64,000 nucleotides of DNA from Pseudomonadota bacterium (GTDB lineage: Bacteria; Desulfobacterota; Desulfobulbia; Desulfobulbales; JAGXFP01), in the NCBI GenBank assembly GCA_018814305.1, contig JAHJAA010000060.1, forward strand, positions 27,405 through 91,404, in the 5' to 3' direction. The position numbers were made by a program, and so were the translations under genes. Position 1 is the first letter of the stretch. Each line of letters begins with the position of its first letter. Below, in pieces: positions 8,365 to 17,654 of the stretch. The notes beneath the pieces were generated by a model. The model saw nothing but the letters and a program-made list of their open reading frames with translations. It was not told the origin of the DNA and did no database searches.

Positions 8365-8802
8365 TCAAGCTGCCAGGCGCTGGGCCTCTTTTTTCTTCCT
8401 GATGGTGCAAGCCCGTTCAAAGGCCTTCCGTTTTCCGTATTTCGTTATTGAAACAGAGGTCTTTCCCTGCTTACCTTCTTTATTAACCCAACTGACCTCG
8501 TAACGATTCAACTTGTCATTCAAACGGACTCCAACCACACCGGTCGAGGTGTTACTGACAGTAACAATATGTTTATCGGTCCGTTGTTTCCCTAGTTTCT
8601 TCTCGGTGGTGTCCCTCCAGGTCAAAGCAGCCAACAAACTGGAATACCGTCCACCATTCTTCTTATCTGAAAAGAATTTGGAGTGAGTTTTACCGAGAAA
8701 TCTCACCCGGACATACCAACCGTGGGTTCGCTTTGAAGGTTGATCGATTCTTGCTACATCTTTGTGTTTTTCCAATAAGATTTTCTCTGACTTTTCTGAC
8801 AT
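8365..8802 (-). CDS. AP2-domain protein (bacterial, stand-alone)
   Basis: A 145-residue, very basic protein with no membrane segment. The C-terminal half (about 80-140) matches the AP2 DNA-binding fold as found in bacteria: STGVVGVRL, then YEVSWVNKEGK, then KYGKRKAFERA. The N-terminal half (GWYVRVRF, KFFSDKKNGG, AALTWRD) looks like a second, diverged copy of the same beta-sheet/helix unit. No HNH nuclease is attached. The ATG at 8802 has GGGAG eight bases upstream; a TTG at 8817 is possible. It is flanked by gaps of over 250 bases, consistent with a mobile or accessory gene. A role as DNA-binding regulator is inferred from the fold only. Confidence 0.65.
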   Translation of the reverse strand: MSEKSEKILLEKHKDVARIDQPSKRTHGWYVRVRFLGKTHSKFFSDKKNGGRYSSLLAALTWRDTTEKKLGKQRTDKHIVTVSNTSTGVVGVRLNDKLNRYEVSWVNKEGKQGKTSVSITKYGKRKAFERACTIRKKKEAQRLAA

Positions 8803-9561
8803 TTTCCTGGCTCCCAATTGAGGTGATAAGAAAACAACTCGCCTCTAATTAAAACTGTAGGAGTTCAAACGCAAAACCACCTCGGCTAGACGTTTTATAA
8901 AAAAACTCCCTGACCAAACCTCTCCACAAAACAATCATATATGGATCCAGAATAAAGGAGCAATTATTTTTTCAAATAATTACCCATTCCGAATCCGAAA
9001 CTACAATCTACAATTTCGATAATCCCCGTCGCAGAACGCGAATAGACAATGACGCTATTACAAACTGATCCTATTATATCATAATTTATTTTTAAAAAAT
9101 AGCCCAAACAGACAACTGCATTACTTTAATTTCACCAAAATGGCAAAAAAACGACACAACCTAAGGCTAAGGCCGACCAAGAAGCTCCACTAAAGACTTT
9201 GAAACCTCTACCAAACACCTTACGAACATCATCTGCTCGCCCAATGTAATTTCAAACAAGCACAACCAGAAACAAATCAAGAAATAAATCTAAAAATGGA
9301 CTATATGTTCGGTTCGGTTAATTGCCGATGCACGCGACAGGTACAAAACATACCAAACCAATTAAGGTAAGCTCCTCTTTAATTCTATTTTTTTCTTGAA
9401 TTGGCGCCATAACCTTTCAATTTCATGCACCAATAACTATTGACGGCTACTTGCGCTTCAACAGGGTTCGTTTCTCAGCCATGACCTCCGCCACATTTAA
9501 CAACCCGATTGTACACAAAAACATATATTAAAATCCTAAACGGATGCGCCAAGGAACAACA
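8803..9561. other. Long AT-rich intergenic region, no gene recognised
   Basis: A 759-base region markedly more AT-rich than its neighbours, between the divergent AP2-domain gene and mazG. No frame of useful length looks like protein. A 36-codon frame near 9140-9249 becomes lysine-rich and protein-like only after a -1 slip in an A7 run. No tRNA, terminator or clear promoter pair was found. The base composition and the adjacent AP2 gene would fit a decayed or horizontally acquired island. Confidence 0.4.
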
Positions 9562-10377
9562 GTGAAAAACACCGCCGACCATCTCGACAGCCTTTATCAG
9601 CTTATTAAAAAGCTCAGATCTCCCGAGGGATGCCCCTGGGACAGAAAACAGACCATTGAAAGTTTCCAGCCATACCTCATTGAAGAGCTCCATGAACTGC
9701 TCGAAGCCATTGGAACTGACGACCCTGAACATATAAAAGAAGAACTGGGTGATTTGCTTTTCCAGATACTCTTTATCAATAACCTTTATGAAGAAAAAGG
9801 GGCTTTTGATCTCAACCAGGTCATGATCTCCATCACGCAAAAAATGATCCGCCGCCATCCTCATGTGTTTGAAGGAAGTAAAATCAGAGACGAGAAGGAT
9901 CTGCGCAAGAACTGGAACAGAATTAAAAACGAAGAAAAGAGGGCCACTGAATCCCCGGCAACGAAACTTTTCTCGTACCCTAAATCCCTGCCCGCGCTTC
10001 TCCGGGCACAACGGGTTTCATCAAGGGCGGTGAGCAGTGGTTTTGAATGGCCTGATCTCGAATCAGTTTTTGACAAATTGGCCGAAGAGCTTTCTGAACT
10101 CCACCACGCCTTTGATCATGGGACATCAGCTGAGATCGAAGATGAAATCGGTGACGTCCTCTTTACCATGGTTAATATTGCCAGAAAATCAGGCTTTGAT
10201 GCCGAGCAGACCCTCCAGAAATCAACCGATAAATTCATCAACCGCTTTGAATGCCTGGCCGGGATAGCTTCCACAGAAGGTAAGGTCATCGAAGAACTCA
10301 ATATTGATGAAATGCAGCGTTTATGGCAACAGGCCAAAGCTCTTACCACAAAAAAAGGATTTGACACAAAAAACTGA
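9562..10377 (+). CDS. mazG: Nucleoside triphosphate pyrophosphohydrolase MazG
   Basis: A 271-residue MazG that hydrolyses NTPs to NMPs plus PPi, removing damaged or excess nucleotides. Two MazG all-alpha domains are visible. The first has EELHELLEAI and EELGDLLFQ (about 35-75), with the GCPWDRKQT signature at its start. The second has EELSELHHAF and DEIGDVLFTMVNIARK (about 175-210). Both keep the EExxE...ExxD magnesium motif. Length matches E. coli MazG closely. I chose the GTG at 9562 because AAGGA lies six bases upstream; an ATG at 9544 would place that site inside the gene. Confidence 0.92.
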   Translation: MKNTADHLDSLYQLIKKLRSPEGCPWDRKQTIESFQPYLIEELHELLEAIGTDDPEHIKEELGDLLFQILFINNLYEEKGAFDLNQVMISITQKMIRRHPHVFEGSKIRDEKDLRKNWNRIKNEEKRATESPATKLFSYPKSLPALLRAQRVSSRAVSSGFEWPDLESVFDKLAEELSELHHAFDHGTSAEIEDEIGDVLFTMVNIARKSGFDAEQTLQKSTDKFINRFECLAGIASTEGKVIEELNIDEMQRLWQQAKALTTKKGFDTKN

Positions 10378-10444
10378 CTATGTTATCAAAGTCGCTTACT
10401 TTTTTGCAGCCTGAAGAGGCTGTAGAACTCCTTGCTCTCGGTCC

Positions 10445-10468
10445 GGCCCAGGTCGGCGACCAAGGGCC
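10445..10468 (+). promoter_or_regulatory. Stable leader hairpin upstream of rpsF (possible S6:S18 autoregulatory site)
   Basis: GGCCC (10445-10449) pairs with GGGCC (10464-10468), and inside it GGTC (10451-10454) pairs with GACC (10458-10461), leaving a small internal loop and a GGC apical loop. A second hairpin, CAGCCT/AGGCTG, lies at 10407-10422. Leaders of rpsF operons in many bacteria bind the S6:S18 pair and repress translation. Whether this hairpin carries the required CCG-containing bulge cannot be settled by eye. Confidence 0.35.
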
Positions 10469-10497
10469 AAATTTCGTTATGTCCACGAGGAGATGTT

Positions 10498-10911
10498 ATG
10501 CTGAGAAGGTACGAAACAATTATCATCGTTAAACCCGTTATGGGTGAAGACGAGATCCAGGGTATTGTTGAAAAGACCACTGGAATCATTGAGGGCTTTG
10601 ATGGCTCGATGGTGAGAACCGATCGCTGGGGCCTCAAAAAGCTGGCCTATTTGATCCAGAAGGAACAGCAGGGGTTTTATATCTATTTCGAATACGCCGG
10701 AACCCCCGAAGCAGTCAACGAGATCGAAAGAATCTATCGTATTGACGACCGGATCATGAAATACCTGACTGTCAAGTTGCAGGATGTCTTTGCCGCCAAA
10801 CCGGAAGACGAAGAAATACCCGAAGAGGCGACCGAAAAGACACCTGAAGAGACCACCGATACAGATGGCGCCGACTTTGATGAAGCGGAAGCCGATTCGC
10901 TCGAAGAATAA
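10498..10911 (+). CDS. rpsF: 30S ribosomal protein S6
   Basis: Ribosomal protein S6, 137 residues, which binds S18 and the 16S rRNA central domain. The core (residues 1-97) is typical: MLRRYETIIIVKP at the start, WGLKKLAYLIQKEQQGFY in the middle. It ends in a very acidic tail of about 40 residues rich in Glu, Asp and Thr. Such a tail replaces the poly-Glu end that RimK lengthens in enterobacteria and is common in longer S6 proteins. The ATG at 10498 follows GAGGAG by five bases. It leads an rpsF-rpsR-DUF2232-rplI cluster. Confidence 0.97.
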   Translation: MLRRYETIIIVKPVMGEDEIQGIVEKTTGIIEGFDGSMVRTDRWGLKKLAYLIQKEQQGFYIYFEYAGTPEAVNEIERIYRIDDRIMKYLTVKLQDVFAAKPEDEEIPEEATEKTPEETTDTDGADFDEAEADSLEE

Positions 10912-10979
10912 TATCCTCTTGATCTGGGAAGGACCCGAACGGGTACCAACCCAATTCTTTCGAATAAGGAGATTTCAAC

Positions 10980-11237
10980 ATGGCTGCACCAACTAAAAAT
11001 TATGGCAAAAAAAGAACCTTCAGCCGAAAAAAATCGTGCCGTTTCTGTGCCGACTCCACCTTGGCTATTGATTACAAAGAAATCCGTGTACTGAATAATT
11101 TCATAACCGAACGGGGTAAAATCATTCCTCGCCGGATTTATGGTAATTGTGCCAAACATCAGCGGCAGGTCACAGAGGCCATCAAGAGGGCTCGTCATAT
11201 TGCCCTATTGCCATATACAGGAACAAACGTCGGCTGA
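10980..11237 (+). CDS. rpsR: 30S ribosomal protein S18
   Basis: Ribosomal protein S18, 85 residues, partner of S6 on the small subunit platform. The N-terminal segment carries [10 protein letters not shown], a C..C pair typical of zinc-binding (C+) forms, and the conserved core has [19 protein letters not shown] and [19 protein letters not shown] lies eight bases before the ATG. It lies 68 bases after rpsF on the same strand, the usual order. Confidence 0.98.
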   Translation: MAAPTKNYGKKRTFSRKKSCRFCADSTLAIDYKEIRVLNNFITERGKIIPRRIYGNCAKHQRQVTEAIKRARHIALLPYTGTNVG

Positions 11238-11274
11238 TATATTTTTTTCAATCAACCGGCAACTCGGGGGGAAC

Positions 11275-12249
11275 ATGGCTGACTCAGGGGGCAGCATCTT
11301 CTCTGGCCGAATGATCGACCCGCATGGGTTTTTCATCTCCCTGGCAGTACTTGGCCTTCCGGTTGTAACTCCAGAGTTTATCTGGCTGCAATTATTGACC
11401 CCTCTTCTTATTTTTTTCTATTTCCATGGAAAAAGAGAAGAAAAAGGAACAAATACCCTCTCGGCGGCATTAGGGATCTGCGGGATCGGCGCTTTACTCC
11501 AGGGGGAACTGCCGACCTTCTTTTTTTCGGTAACCATGATCCCGGTCGGAATTGCTTTGGCACATTCCGCATCCAAAAATTATTCGCCGGGAAAATCAGG
11601 CAGCTATGCATTAGCTGCCTTACTCGGTTCCGTCTGCTTCTGGTTGATCATTGCTGAGCTTGTATTTCACGTCAGCCTTTACCAACAGCTGCAGACCAGT
11701 ATAATAGTCGGGTTGAAATCCGCTGGGGATGTCTTACTTCAATCAAACGATCTCCCGGCTGAGCAAAAAGCGGAAGTTGCCGCATCATTTGAGATGCTGC
11801 AAGAGCTTATCCCCATGATATTACCGGGGTTACTATTCACGACCATGTTGAATACAGTATTTTTAAACATGGTCGCCGGACAAGCCTTGTTCCGCCGGAA
11901 AAAATTGGCCTTACCTTGGTCGCCGGTCAAGACGTGGCGGCTTCCCGACCAACTGGTCGGACTTGTAATTTTCGCAGGAATCTGTCTGCTCATCCCCCTT
12001 CCCGCCACGAAGGCTTGGGGACAGAACCTGATGCTCATCGTCGCTTCGCTCTATTTTTTTCAAGGGCTGGCAGTTGTGACCGGATTTTTTTTCCGGTGGA
12101 AAATACCGATGCCAATCAGGATCCTGACCATAGCTTTGTTGCTTTTGCAAGCCTATGGAGTCATGATCATTGCTATTGTCGGGCTGGCCGATGTCTGGGC
12201 CGATTTCGGAAGTATAAAATCGGCTCCGACTAAGAATAATGATGGGTAA
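11275..12249 (+). CDS. DUF2232 (YybS-like) polytopic membrane protein
   Basis: A 324-residue integral membrane protein with about eight hydrophobic helices and short loops, matching DUF2232/YybS. Its location between rpsR and rplI is the conserved position of yybS-type genes in Firmicutes and many Desulfobacterota. The function is not established; structural resemblance to S-component-like transporters has been suggested for the family. The ATG at 11275 follows a GGGGGG tract by four bases. An in-frame extension upstream would overlap rpsR and is unlikely. Confidence 0.8.
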   Translation: MADSGGSIFSGRMIDPHGFFISLAVLGLPVVTPEFIWLQLLTPLLIFFYFHGKREEKGTNTLSAALGICGIGALLQGELPTFFFSVTMIPVGIALAHSASKNYSPGKSGSYALAALLGSVCFWLIIAELVFHVSLYQQLQTSIIVGLKSAGDVLLQSNDLPAEQKAEVAASFEMLQELIPMILPGLLFTTMLNTVFLNMVAGQALFRRKKLALPWSPVKTWRLPDQLVGLVIFAGICLLIPLPATKAWGQNLMLIVASLYFFQGLAVVTGFFFRWKIPMPIRILTIALLLLQAYGVMIIAIVGLADVWADFGSIKSAPTKNNDG

Positions 12250-12361
12250 GCGGACCACCTTTCCGCTCCCGCAGATAAAAACTTTAAAACATTCCCATCT
12301 TCAGCTTGGACATTGATTATGTCCAGGTTGGATGAAAGAATTTTTAGCAAGGAGAAGAGCA

Positions 12362-12823
12362 ATGGAACTCATTCTGAAAGAAACAATCGATACCCTTGGT
12401 GAAATCGGTGACGTGGTCAATGTCAAACCAGGCTACGGCAGAAATTTCTTGGTTCCCCATGGTAAAGCAGTGATGGCAACCAAATCAAATCTGACCATGC
12501 TGGAAAAAGAAAAAGCAGCCATCGACGCCAGAAAGGCGGCTTCACGAGCTGAGGCTGAGTCCATCGCCAAAAAACTGTCCGGCATTACAATCATGATTGA
12601 ACAGCGAGCCGGAACAGAGGATAAACTTTTTGGTTCGGTGACTGCGGCAGATATTACCGAAAAGCTGGCTGCCTTGGGTGTTACCATTGATCGCAAAAAA
12701 ATCCAACTGGACGAGCCCATCAAAACCCTGGGTGAGCACATGGTCACGATTAAGATCGGGTACCAAGTCAGCGCTGTTATCAAGGTCCAGGTAGCCCCCC
12801 TGTCTGAAGAGACAGAAGCCTGA
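12362..12823 (+). CDS. rplI: 50S ribosomal protein L9
   Basis: Ribosomal protein L9, 153 residues, which binds domain V of 23S rRNA and reaches out as a long rod. The N-terminal RNA-binding domain has MELILKETIDTLGEIGD and the signature VKPGYGRNFLVPHGKA. A long charged helix follows (about 40-75), then the C-terminal domain with DKLFGSVT. AAGGAG precedes the ATG at 12362. The gene closes the rpsF-rpsR-DUF2232-rplI block and is followed by a strong terminator. Confidence 0.97.
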   Translation: MELILKETIDTLGEIGDVVNVKPGYGRNFLVPHGKAVMATKSNLTMLEKEKAAIDARKAASRAEAESIAKKLSGITIMIEQRAGTEDKLFGSVTAADITEKLAALGVTIDRKKIQLDEPIKTLGEHMVTIKIGYQVSAVIKVQVAPLSEETEA

Positions 12824-12919
12824 ACCTTTTGAACATCATCCTGGTTTTTATCCAGGGTGAGACTTTATTCATCAACCTGCACAGAAGCTTCGGTTGATTA
12901 CGCTCAAAAAAAAGCATCT

Positions 12920-12957
12920 GCCCGGACAATCATTGCCTTGATTGTCCGGGCTTTTTT
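12920..12957 (+). terminator. Rho-independent terminator after rplI
   Basis: GCCCGGACAATCA (12920-12932) pairs with TGATTGTCCGGGC (12939-12951) around a six-base loop, followed by TTTTTT. It ends the ribosomal protein operon about 100 bases after rplI and separates it from dnaB. Confidence 0.95.
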
Positions 12958-13067
12958 ATTGCTCACTCCGGACTATAAAATTTCTGCTGGACGCCCCACC
13001 CGTAATGCGGTATCGTCTTTTTTTTCCACCCGTTATTTCCTTTTCTCATCACATCCCTTGACTGTAC

Positions 13068-14441
13068 ATGGAATCGGCCAGCAAACCATCAAAATCGCTC
13101 CACCGCCTCCCTCCCCAGAATGTTGAGGCCGAGCAATGCGTTCTCGGCTCCATCCTTCTCCACCAGGGTGCAATCCTCAAGGCCATTGAGCAACTTGAGC
13201 CCGATGACTTTTACCGTCCGGAACACGCCAAAATATTTGATGCAATGGTCGCCCTGTTTGAAAAAGCAGAGCCCCAGGACCTGATCACCGTCACTGAAAT
13301 TCTGCAAAAGAAAGGCACTCTTGAACAGGCTGGAGGTCCCGCCTATCTCGCGACTTTGACCGATATTGTCCCGGTCTCCACCAATATTGCCTACTATGCC
13401 AAAATTGTCCGCGAGAAATCGATTCTGCGCCAACTGATCAAGACCACCACGGAAATCGCCTCTCGATGTTATGAAGAACAGGAAGAGATCGACACCCTGC
13501 TTGATGAAACGGAGCAGACGATTTTCCAGATATCCAACTCAAAAAGCAATCAATCGTTTGTCGCCATCAAAAGTGTGATAAAAACCGCCTTTTCCGAGCT
13601 GGAAAAGCTGGCCGATCGCAAAGAATTGATCACCGGGGTTCCGTCCGGATTTGATGCGTTCGACAAGATGACCGCCGGTCTCCAACCCTCGGACATGATC
13701 ATCCTCGCCGGTCGCCCCAGTATGGGGAAAACCGCCCTGGCCATGAACATGGCCCAGAATGCCGCCATCCTGCACAAAGTTCCGGTGGGCGTTTTCAGTC
13801 TCGAGATGTCCAAAGAACAGCTTGGAATGAGGATGCTCTGCTCCATCAGCAGGGTCGATTCACATAATATGCGAACCGGCAACATCAAAGACACTGACTG
13901 GCAGAAACTGGCTCGCGCCACCGGGATCCTTTCGGAAACCAAGATCTTTATCGATGACACCCCGGCCCTCAGTGTTCTGGACATGCGGGCTAAGGCACGC
14001 CGACTCAAGGCTGAACACAATCTCGGCCTGGTGGTGGTCGACTATCTTCAGCTCATGCGTGGCCATAGCAAGAACAGCGAGCGACGTGAACAGGAGATCA
14101 GTGAAATTTCCCGCTCATTAAAGGCCATGGCCAAGGAACTCCATATTCCGGTCATTGCCCTGTCCCAGCTCAATCGAAGTCTTGAAAATCGTCCAAACAA
14201 AAGGCCCCAACTCTCAGACCTTCGCGAGTCTGGAGCCATTGAACAGGACGCCGACGTAATCTGTTTTATATACCGTGACGAGGTATACAACAAAGCTGAA
14301 GACAATCCTAATCGTGGAATGGCCGAACTGATCATCGGCAAGCAACGGAACGGCCCCACCGGTACGGTCAAGCTGGCCTTCCTGAGCCACATCACCACCT
14401 TTGAAAATCTGGCCCATCACGATTATCCTGATAACGATTGA
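13068..14441 (+). CDS. dnaB: Replicative DNA helicase DnaB
   Basis: The hexameric replicative helicase, 457 residues. The N-terminal DnaB domain begins [18 protein letters not shown] linker of about residues 120-190 leads to the RecA-like C-terminal domain with Walker A GRPSMGKT (215-222), the [10 protein letters not shown] segment and Walker [11 protein letters not shown]. The [13 protein letters not shown] and GKQRNGPTG motifs, the latter carrying the arginine finger region, close the domain. No intein is present. The order rplI-dnaB is widely conserved. It lies just after a terminator, so it needs its own promoter, which I did not identify. Confidence 0.97.
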   Translation: MESASKPSKSLHRLPPQNVEAEQCVLGSILLHQGAILKAIEQLEPDDFYRPEHAKIFDAMVALFEKAEPQDLITVTEILQKKGTLEQAGGPAYLATLTDIVPVSTNIAYYAKIVREKSILRQLIKTTTEIASRCYEEQEEIDTLLDETEQTIFQISNSKSNQSFVAIKSVIKTAFSELEKLADRKELITGVPSGFDAFDKMTAGLQPSDMIILAGRPSMGKTALAMNMAQNAAILHKVPVGVFSLEMSKEQLGMRMLCSISRVDSHNMRTGNIKDTDWQKLARATGILSETKIFIDDTPALSVLDMRAKARRLKAEHNLGLVVVDYLQLMRGHSKNSERREQEISEISRSLKAMAKELHIPVIALSQLNRSLENRPNKRPQLSDLRESGAIEQDADVICFIYRDEVYNKAEDNPNRGMAELIIGKQRNGPTGTVKLAFLSHITTFENLAHHDYPDND

Positions 14442-14457
14442 AAATGGAATAAGACCC

Positions 14458-16953
14458 ATGGCAACTGAAACAAATATTCACTATGACTTTGCCGCCATCG
14501 AAAAAAAATGGCGGACCAAATGGCTCACTGAAAAGACCTTCAAGGTAACCGAGGACGCTTCTTTACCAAAATATTACCTGCTGGAAATGTTTCCATACCC
14601 CTCCGGAAAAATCCACATGGGCCACGTCAGGAACTACACCATTGGCGATGTGGTGGCTCGCTATAAAAGAATGATGGGTTTCCACGTCATGCATCCAATG
14701 GGTTGGGACGCTTTCGGGCTGCCGGCTGAAAACGCTGCAATCAAAAACAATACCCAACCAGCCAAGTGGACCTTCGAGAACATCGATTACATGCGCACCC
14801 AGCTTCAAAGGATGGGTTTCAGTTATGACTGGGATCGGGAACTGGCCACCTGTCGACCTGAATACTATCGTTGGGAGCAGCTATTTTTTATTAAAATGTA
14901 TGAAAAAGGCCTGGTCTATCGTAAAGAAACGAAGGTCAACTGGTGTGAAACCTGCCAAACCGTTCTGGCCAATGAACAGGTAATAGAGGGCACCTGCTGG
15001 CGCTGTGACCAGGAAGTGCGGGATCGGAAGATGCACGGCTGGTTCTTCAAGATCACCGATTACACCGAAGAACTCCTGGCTGAATGCGACACCCTGACCG
15101 GGTGGCCGGAAAAAGTTCTGACTATGCAGAAGAATTGGATCGGTCGTTCCGAGGGATTGGAGGTTGAATTTCCCGTGGAGAATTCAACCGATACCCTGAA
15201 AATATTCACCACCCGCCCGGATACCATCTTCGGGGTTACCTTCATGTCACTCGCCCCGGAACATCCCCTGGTGGAAAAGCTCACCCAGGGGACCGATCAT
15301 GAACACAAGGTTAAAGCGTTTGTCTCTCGGATTATCACCGAAAAACAGAAACAGGCCACGGACCAGGAACCGGAAAAAGAAGGAATTTTCACCGGCTGTT
15401 ATTGCACCAATCCGTTTAATGGTGAACGTATGCCCATTTACGTTGCCAATTTTGTCTTAATGGAATACGGCACCGGTGCGGTGATGGCGGTTCCGGCCCA
15501 TGACCAGCGCGATTTCGAATTCGCCCGGAAGTATACTATACCCGTCAAGGTGGTCATCACTCCATCCGAGACAACCCTGGTGCCGGAGGATATGACCGAG
15601 GCTTACTGCGAACCGGGAATACTCACCGAATCCGGTCAATTCACCAATTTGGCCAGCGAGGTCGCCAAAAAATCCATTATCGACCATGCCGAGGCCTTGG
15701 GTTACGGGAATCGACAGGTCAATTTTCGTCTGCATGACTGGGGAATATCCCGGCAACGGTACTGGGGATCACCCATTCCCATGGTCCACTGCAAAACCTG
15801 CGGAATCCAGCCCGTCCCCATCGAGGAACTCCCGGTGACCCTGCCGGACCAGGTAACCATCGATCAGACCGGCAAATCACCGCTCCACACCATGGAAAGC
15901 TTTTATCGAACCACCTGCCCCTCCTGTGGAGGTGATGCCCGTCGCGAAACCGACACCATGGATACCTTCGTGGAATCATCCTGGTATTTTGCCCGTTACT
16001 GCTGTCCTGATTTCACCGACGGCCCTCTGAAAAAAGAAGCTGTAGATTACTGGCTGCCAGTGGATCAGTACATCGGGGGGGTGGAACACGCCATTCTCCA
16101 CCTGCTCTATTCGCGTTTTTTCACTAAGGTCCTTCGCGACCTCGGCTACCTGACCATTTCCGAGCCCTTCACCAATCTCCTGACCCAGGGGATGGTCATT
16201 AAAGATGGGAAAAAAATGTCGAAATCAAAGGGGAATGTGGTCGACCCCAACGATTTGATTAATAAATACGGGGCCGACACTGTCCGTTTGTTCAGCCTCT
16301 TTGCCGCCCCACCAGACAAAGATCTGGAATGGAACCATCAGGGTGTAGAAGGGGCTTTTCGTTTTCTTACCCGTTTTTTTCGTTTCGTAATCACCAACCT
16401 TGAAACCATCCGCTTGGCACCGGGCGTTCAGGACACTGATCTTGATGACCAGGGCCGGGCACTCCACCGGAAGGTTCACCAAACAATTCGCAAGGTCAGT
16501 ACGGACATCGAGACCCGTTTTCATTTCAACACTGCCATCAGCGCCGTGATGGAACTCAGCAATATGTTGCACTCAATGGCTGGCGAAGAGTCCGGGGAAA
16601 AAGTAAGTCCCATGGTCATCCGCGAAGCGGTTGAGGCGATGATTCGCCTGCTCTCCCCCATGACCCCCCATATCTGCGAGGAACTCTGGCAGATGATCGG
16701 ACATTCGACGGACCTTTTCAGGACCAAATGGCCGAATTTTGATCTTGAAGCGGCAGCTGAGGAAGAAATCACCGTGGTGGTGCAGGTGAACGGCAAGGTC
16801 CGTAGCCGCCTGCAGGTGGCCCCGGACACCAATGAAGATGAGTTAAAACCACTGGCCCTGGATGATGAGCGCATCGAAAAATTTCTTGAGGGAAAAACCG
16901 TTCGCAAGATCATTGTAGTCCCGAATAAATTGATCAATATTGTTGCCTCGTGA
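14458..16953 (+). CDS. leuS: Leucyl-tRNA synthetase
   Basis: Class Ia synthetase that charges tRNA-Leu, 831 residues. The HIGH motif is HMGH (53-56, in [15 protein letters not shown]) and the KMSKS motif is present at 586-590. Between them lie the CP1 editing domain with [13 protein letters not shown] and zinc-knuckle cysteines CETCQ, CWRC, CKTC and CPSC. The [11 protein letters not shown] signature is intact, and the C-terminal anticodon-binding and leucine-specific domains are complete. I start at MATETN (14458), 16 bases after the dnaB stop; upstream in-frame codons lie within dnaB. The stop overlaps the next gene by four bases. Confidence 0.97.
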   Translation: MATETNIHYDFAAIEKKWRTKWLTEKTFKVTEDASLPKYYLLEMFPYPSGKIHMGHVRNYTIGDVVARYKRMMGFHVMHPMGWDAFGLPAENAAIKNNTQPAKWTFENIDYMRTQLQRMGFSYDWDRELATCRPEYYRWEQLFFIKMYEKGLVYRKETKVNWCETCQTVLANEQVIEGTCWRCDQEVRDRKMHGWFFKITDYTEELLAECDTLTGWPEKVLTMQKNWIGRSEGLEVEFPVENSTDTLKIFTTRPDTIFGVTFMSLAPEHPLVEKLTQGTDHEHKVKAFVSRIITEKQKQATDQEPEKEGIFTGCYCTNPFNGERMPIYVANFVLMEYGTGAVMAVPAHDQRDFEFARKYTIPVKVVITPSETTLVPEDMTEAYCEPGILTESGQFTNLASEVAKKSIIDHAEALGYGNRQVNFRLHDWGISRQRYWGSPIPMVHCKTCGIQPVPIEELPVTLPDQVTIDQTGKSPLHTMESFYRTTCPSCGGDARRETDTMDTFVESSWYFARYCCPDFTDGPLKKEAVDYWLPVDQYIGGVEHAILHLLYSRFFTKVLRDLGYLTISEPFTNLLTQGMVIKDGKKMSKSKGNVVDPNDLINKYGADTVRLFSLFAAPPDKDLEWNHQGVEGAFRFLTRFFRFVITNLETIRLAPGVQDTDLDDQGRALHRKVHQTIRKVSTDIETRFHFNTAISAVMELSNMLHSMAGEESGEKVSPMVIREAVEAMIRLLSPMTPHICEELWQMIGHSTDLFRTKWPNFDLEAAAEEEITVVVQVNGKVRSRLQVAPDTNEDELKPLALDDERIEKFLEGKTVRKIIVVPNKLINIVAS

Positions 16954-17525
16954 TTATCATCAGCTGCGCAAAAAACTCACGTTTTCTGCTTTTCGGCTTT
17001 TTTTTACTGTTGGCACTGACCAGGTGCGGGTATCATAACCCTTATTCATTGACCTTTGGTCCTGATGACCACCCGTTAGGAATTTACCTACCGCTCTGGG
17101 AAAATCGCAGTAATGAGTTGGGCCTTGATGGTCTTTTTCACCAAAAGACCTCGAATTGGCTGCAGGAGTCCCCTTACCTTAAGGAAACAGTTACAGCCGA
17201 AGAGGCCGATCTGATCCTTACCGGATCGATCCTCGGGGTCGATTTTCCGGCAGCATCCTATTCAAAGTCGGACACAGCGGTGACCTTGAAGGCCCGAGTC
17301 CGGGTGACCTACCGACTGACCGAACGGAAAACAGGACGAGTCCTCTGGACAGTGGCCAAGTCTGAAAGGACCACAGATTATCGGGTGGCCGCTGATGCCG
17401 TCCGCACCCAGGGCGCCAAACAGGAGGCCCTGAAGACCATTGCCGATGAAATTAGTGAACAGATCTACTTGAAAATATATTATACCCTGACCCGAAAGAC
17501 TCAAAATTTGTCCCCAGCGCCCTAA
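16950..17525 (+). CDS. lptE: LptE-like LPS-assembly lipoprotein
   Basis: A 191-residue exported protein placed right after leuS, as lptE is in many proteobacteria. LptE plugs the LptD barrel that delivers LPS to the outer surface. It has a hydrophobic signal of about 25 residues ending in ALTRCGYHN, where CGYH is the usual LptE start. The domain includes [11 protein letters not shown] and [14 protein letters not shown]. The start is a GTG at 16950 overlapping the leuS stop by four bases. The residue before the cysteine is Arg rather than Gly/Ala/Ser, so lipid attachment is less certain than usual. Function is inferred from position and family. Confidence 0.75.
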   Translation: MIIISCAKNSRFLLFGFFLLLALTRCGYHNPYSLTFGPDDHPLGIYLPLWENRSNELGLDGLFHQKTSNWLQESPYLKETVTAEEADLILTGSILGVDFPAASYSKSDTAVTLKARVRVTYRLTERKTGRVLWTVAKSERTTDYRVAADAVRTQGAKQEALKTIADEISEQIYLKIYYTLTRKTQNLSPAP

Positions 17526-17654
17526 TGTTCAAACACCGTGAGGACTACATAGTCATTCGGCAGGTATTTTAACCTCAGACACTCGTGTATTTCACCAATT
17601 GCTCAAGAAATTTGAAGACCGTTCTACTGATTAAGAAAAAAGTGGAGACCATCA

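Noticed and set aside
9140..9249. Short Lys-rich frame with an A7 run (possible frameshifted gene)
   Set aside because: The product is protein-like only after a -1 slip and is just 36 residues, with no ribosome-binding site or known family. The AT-rich setting makes chance likely.
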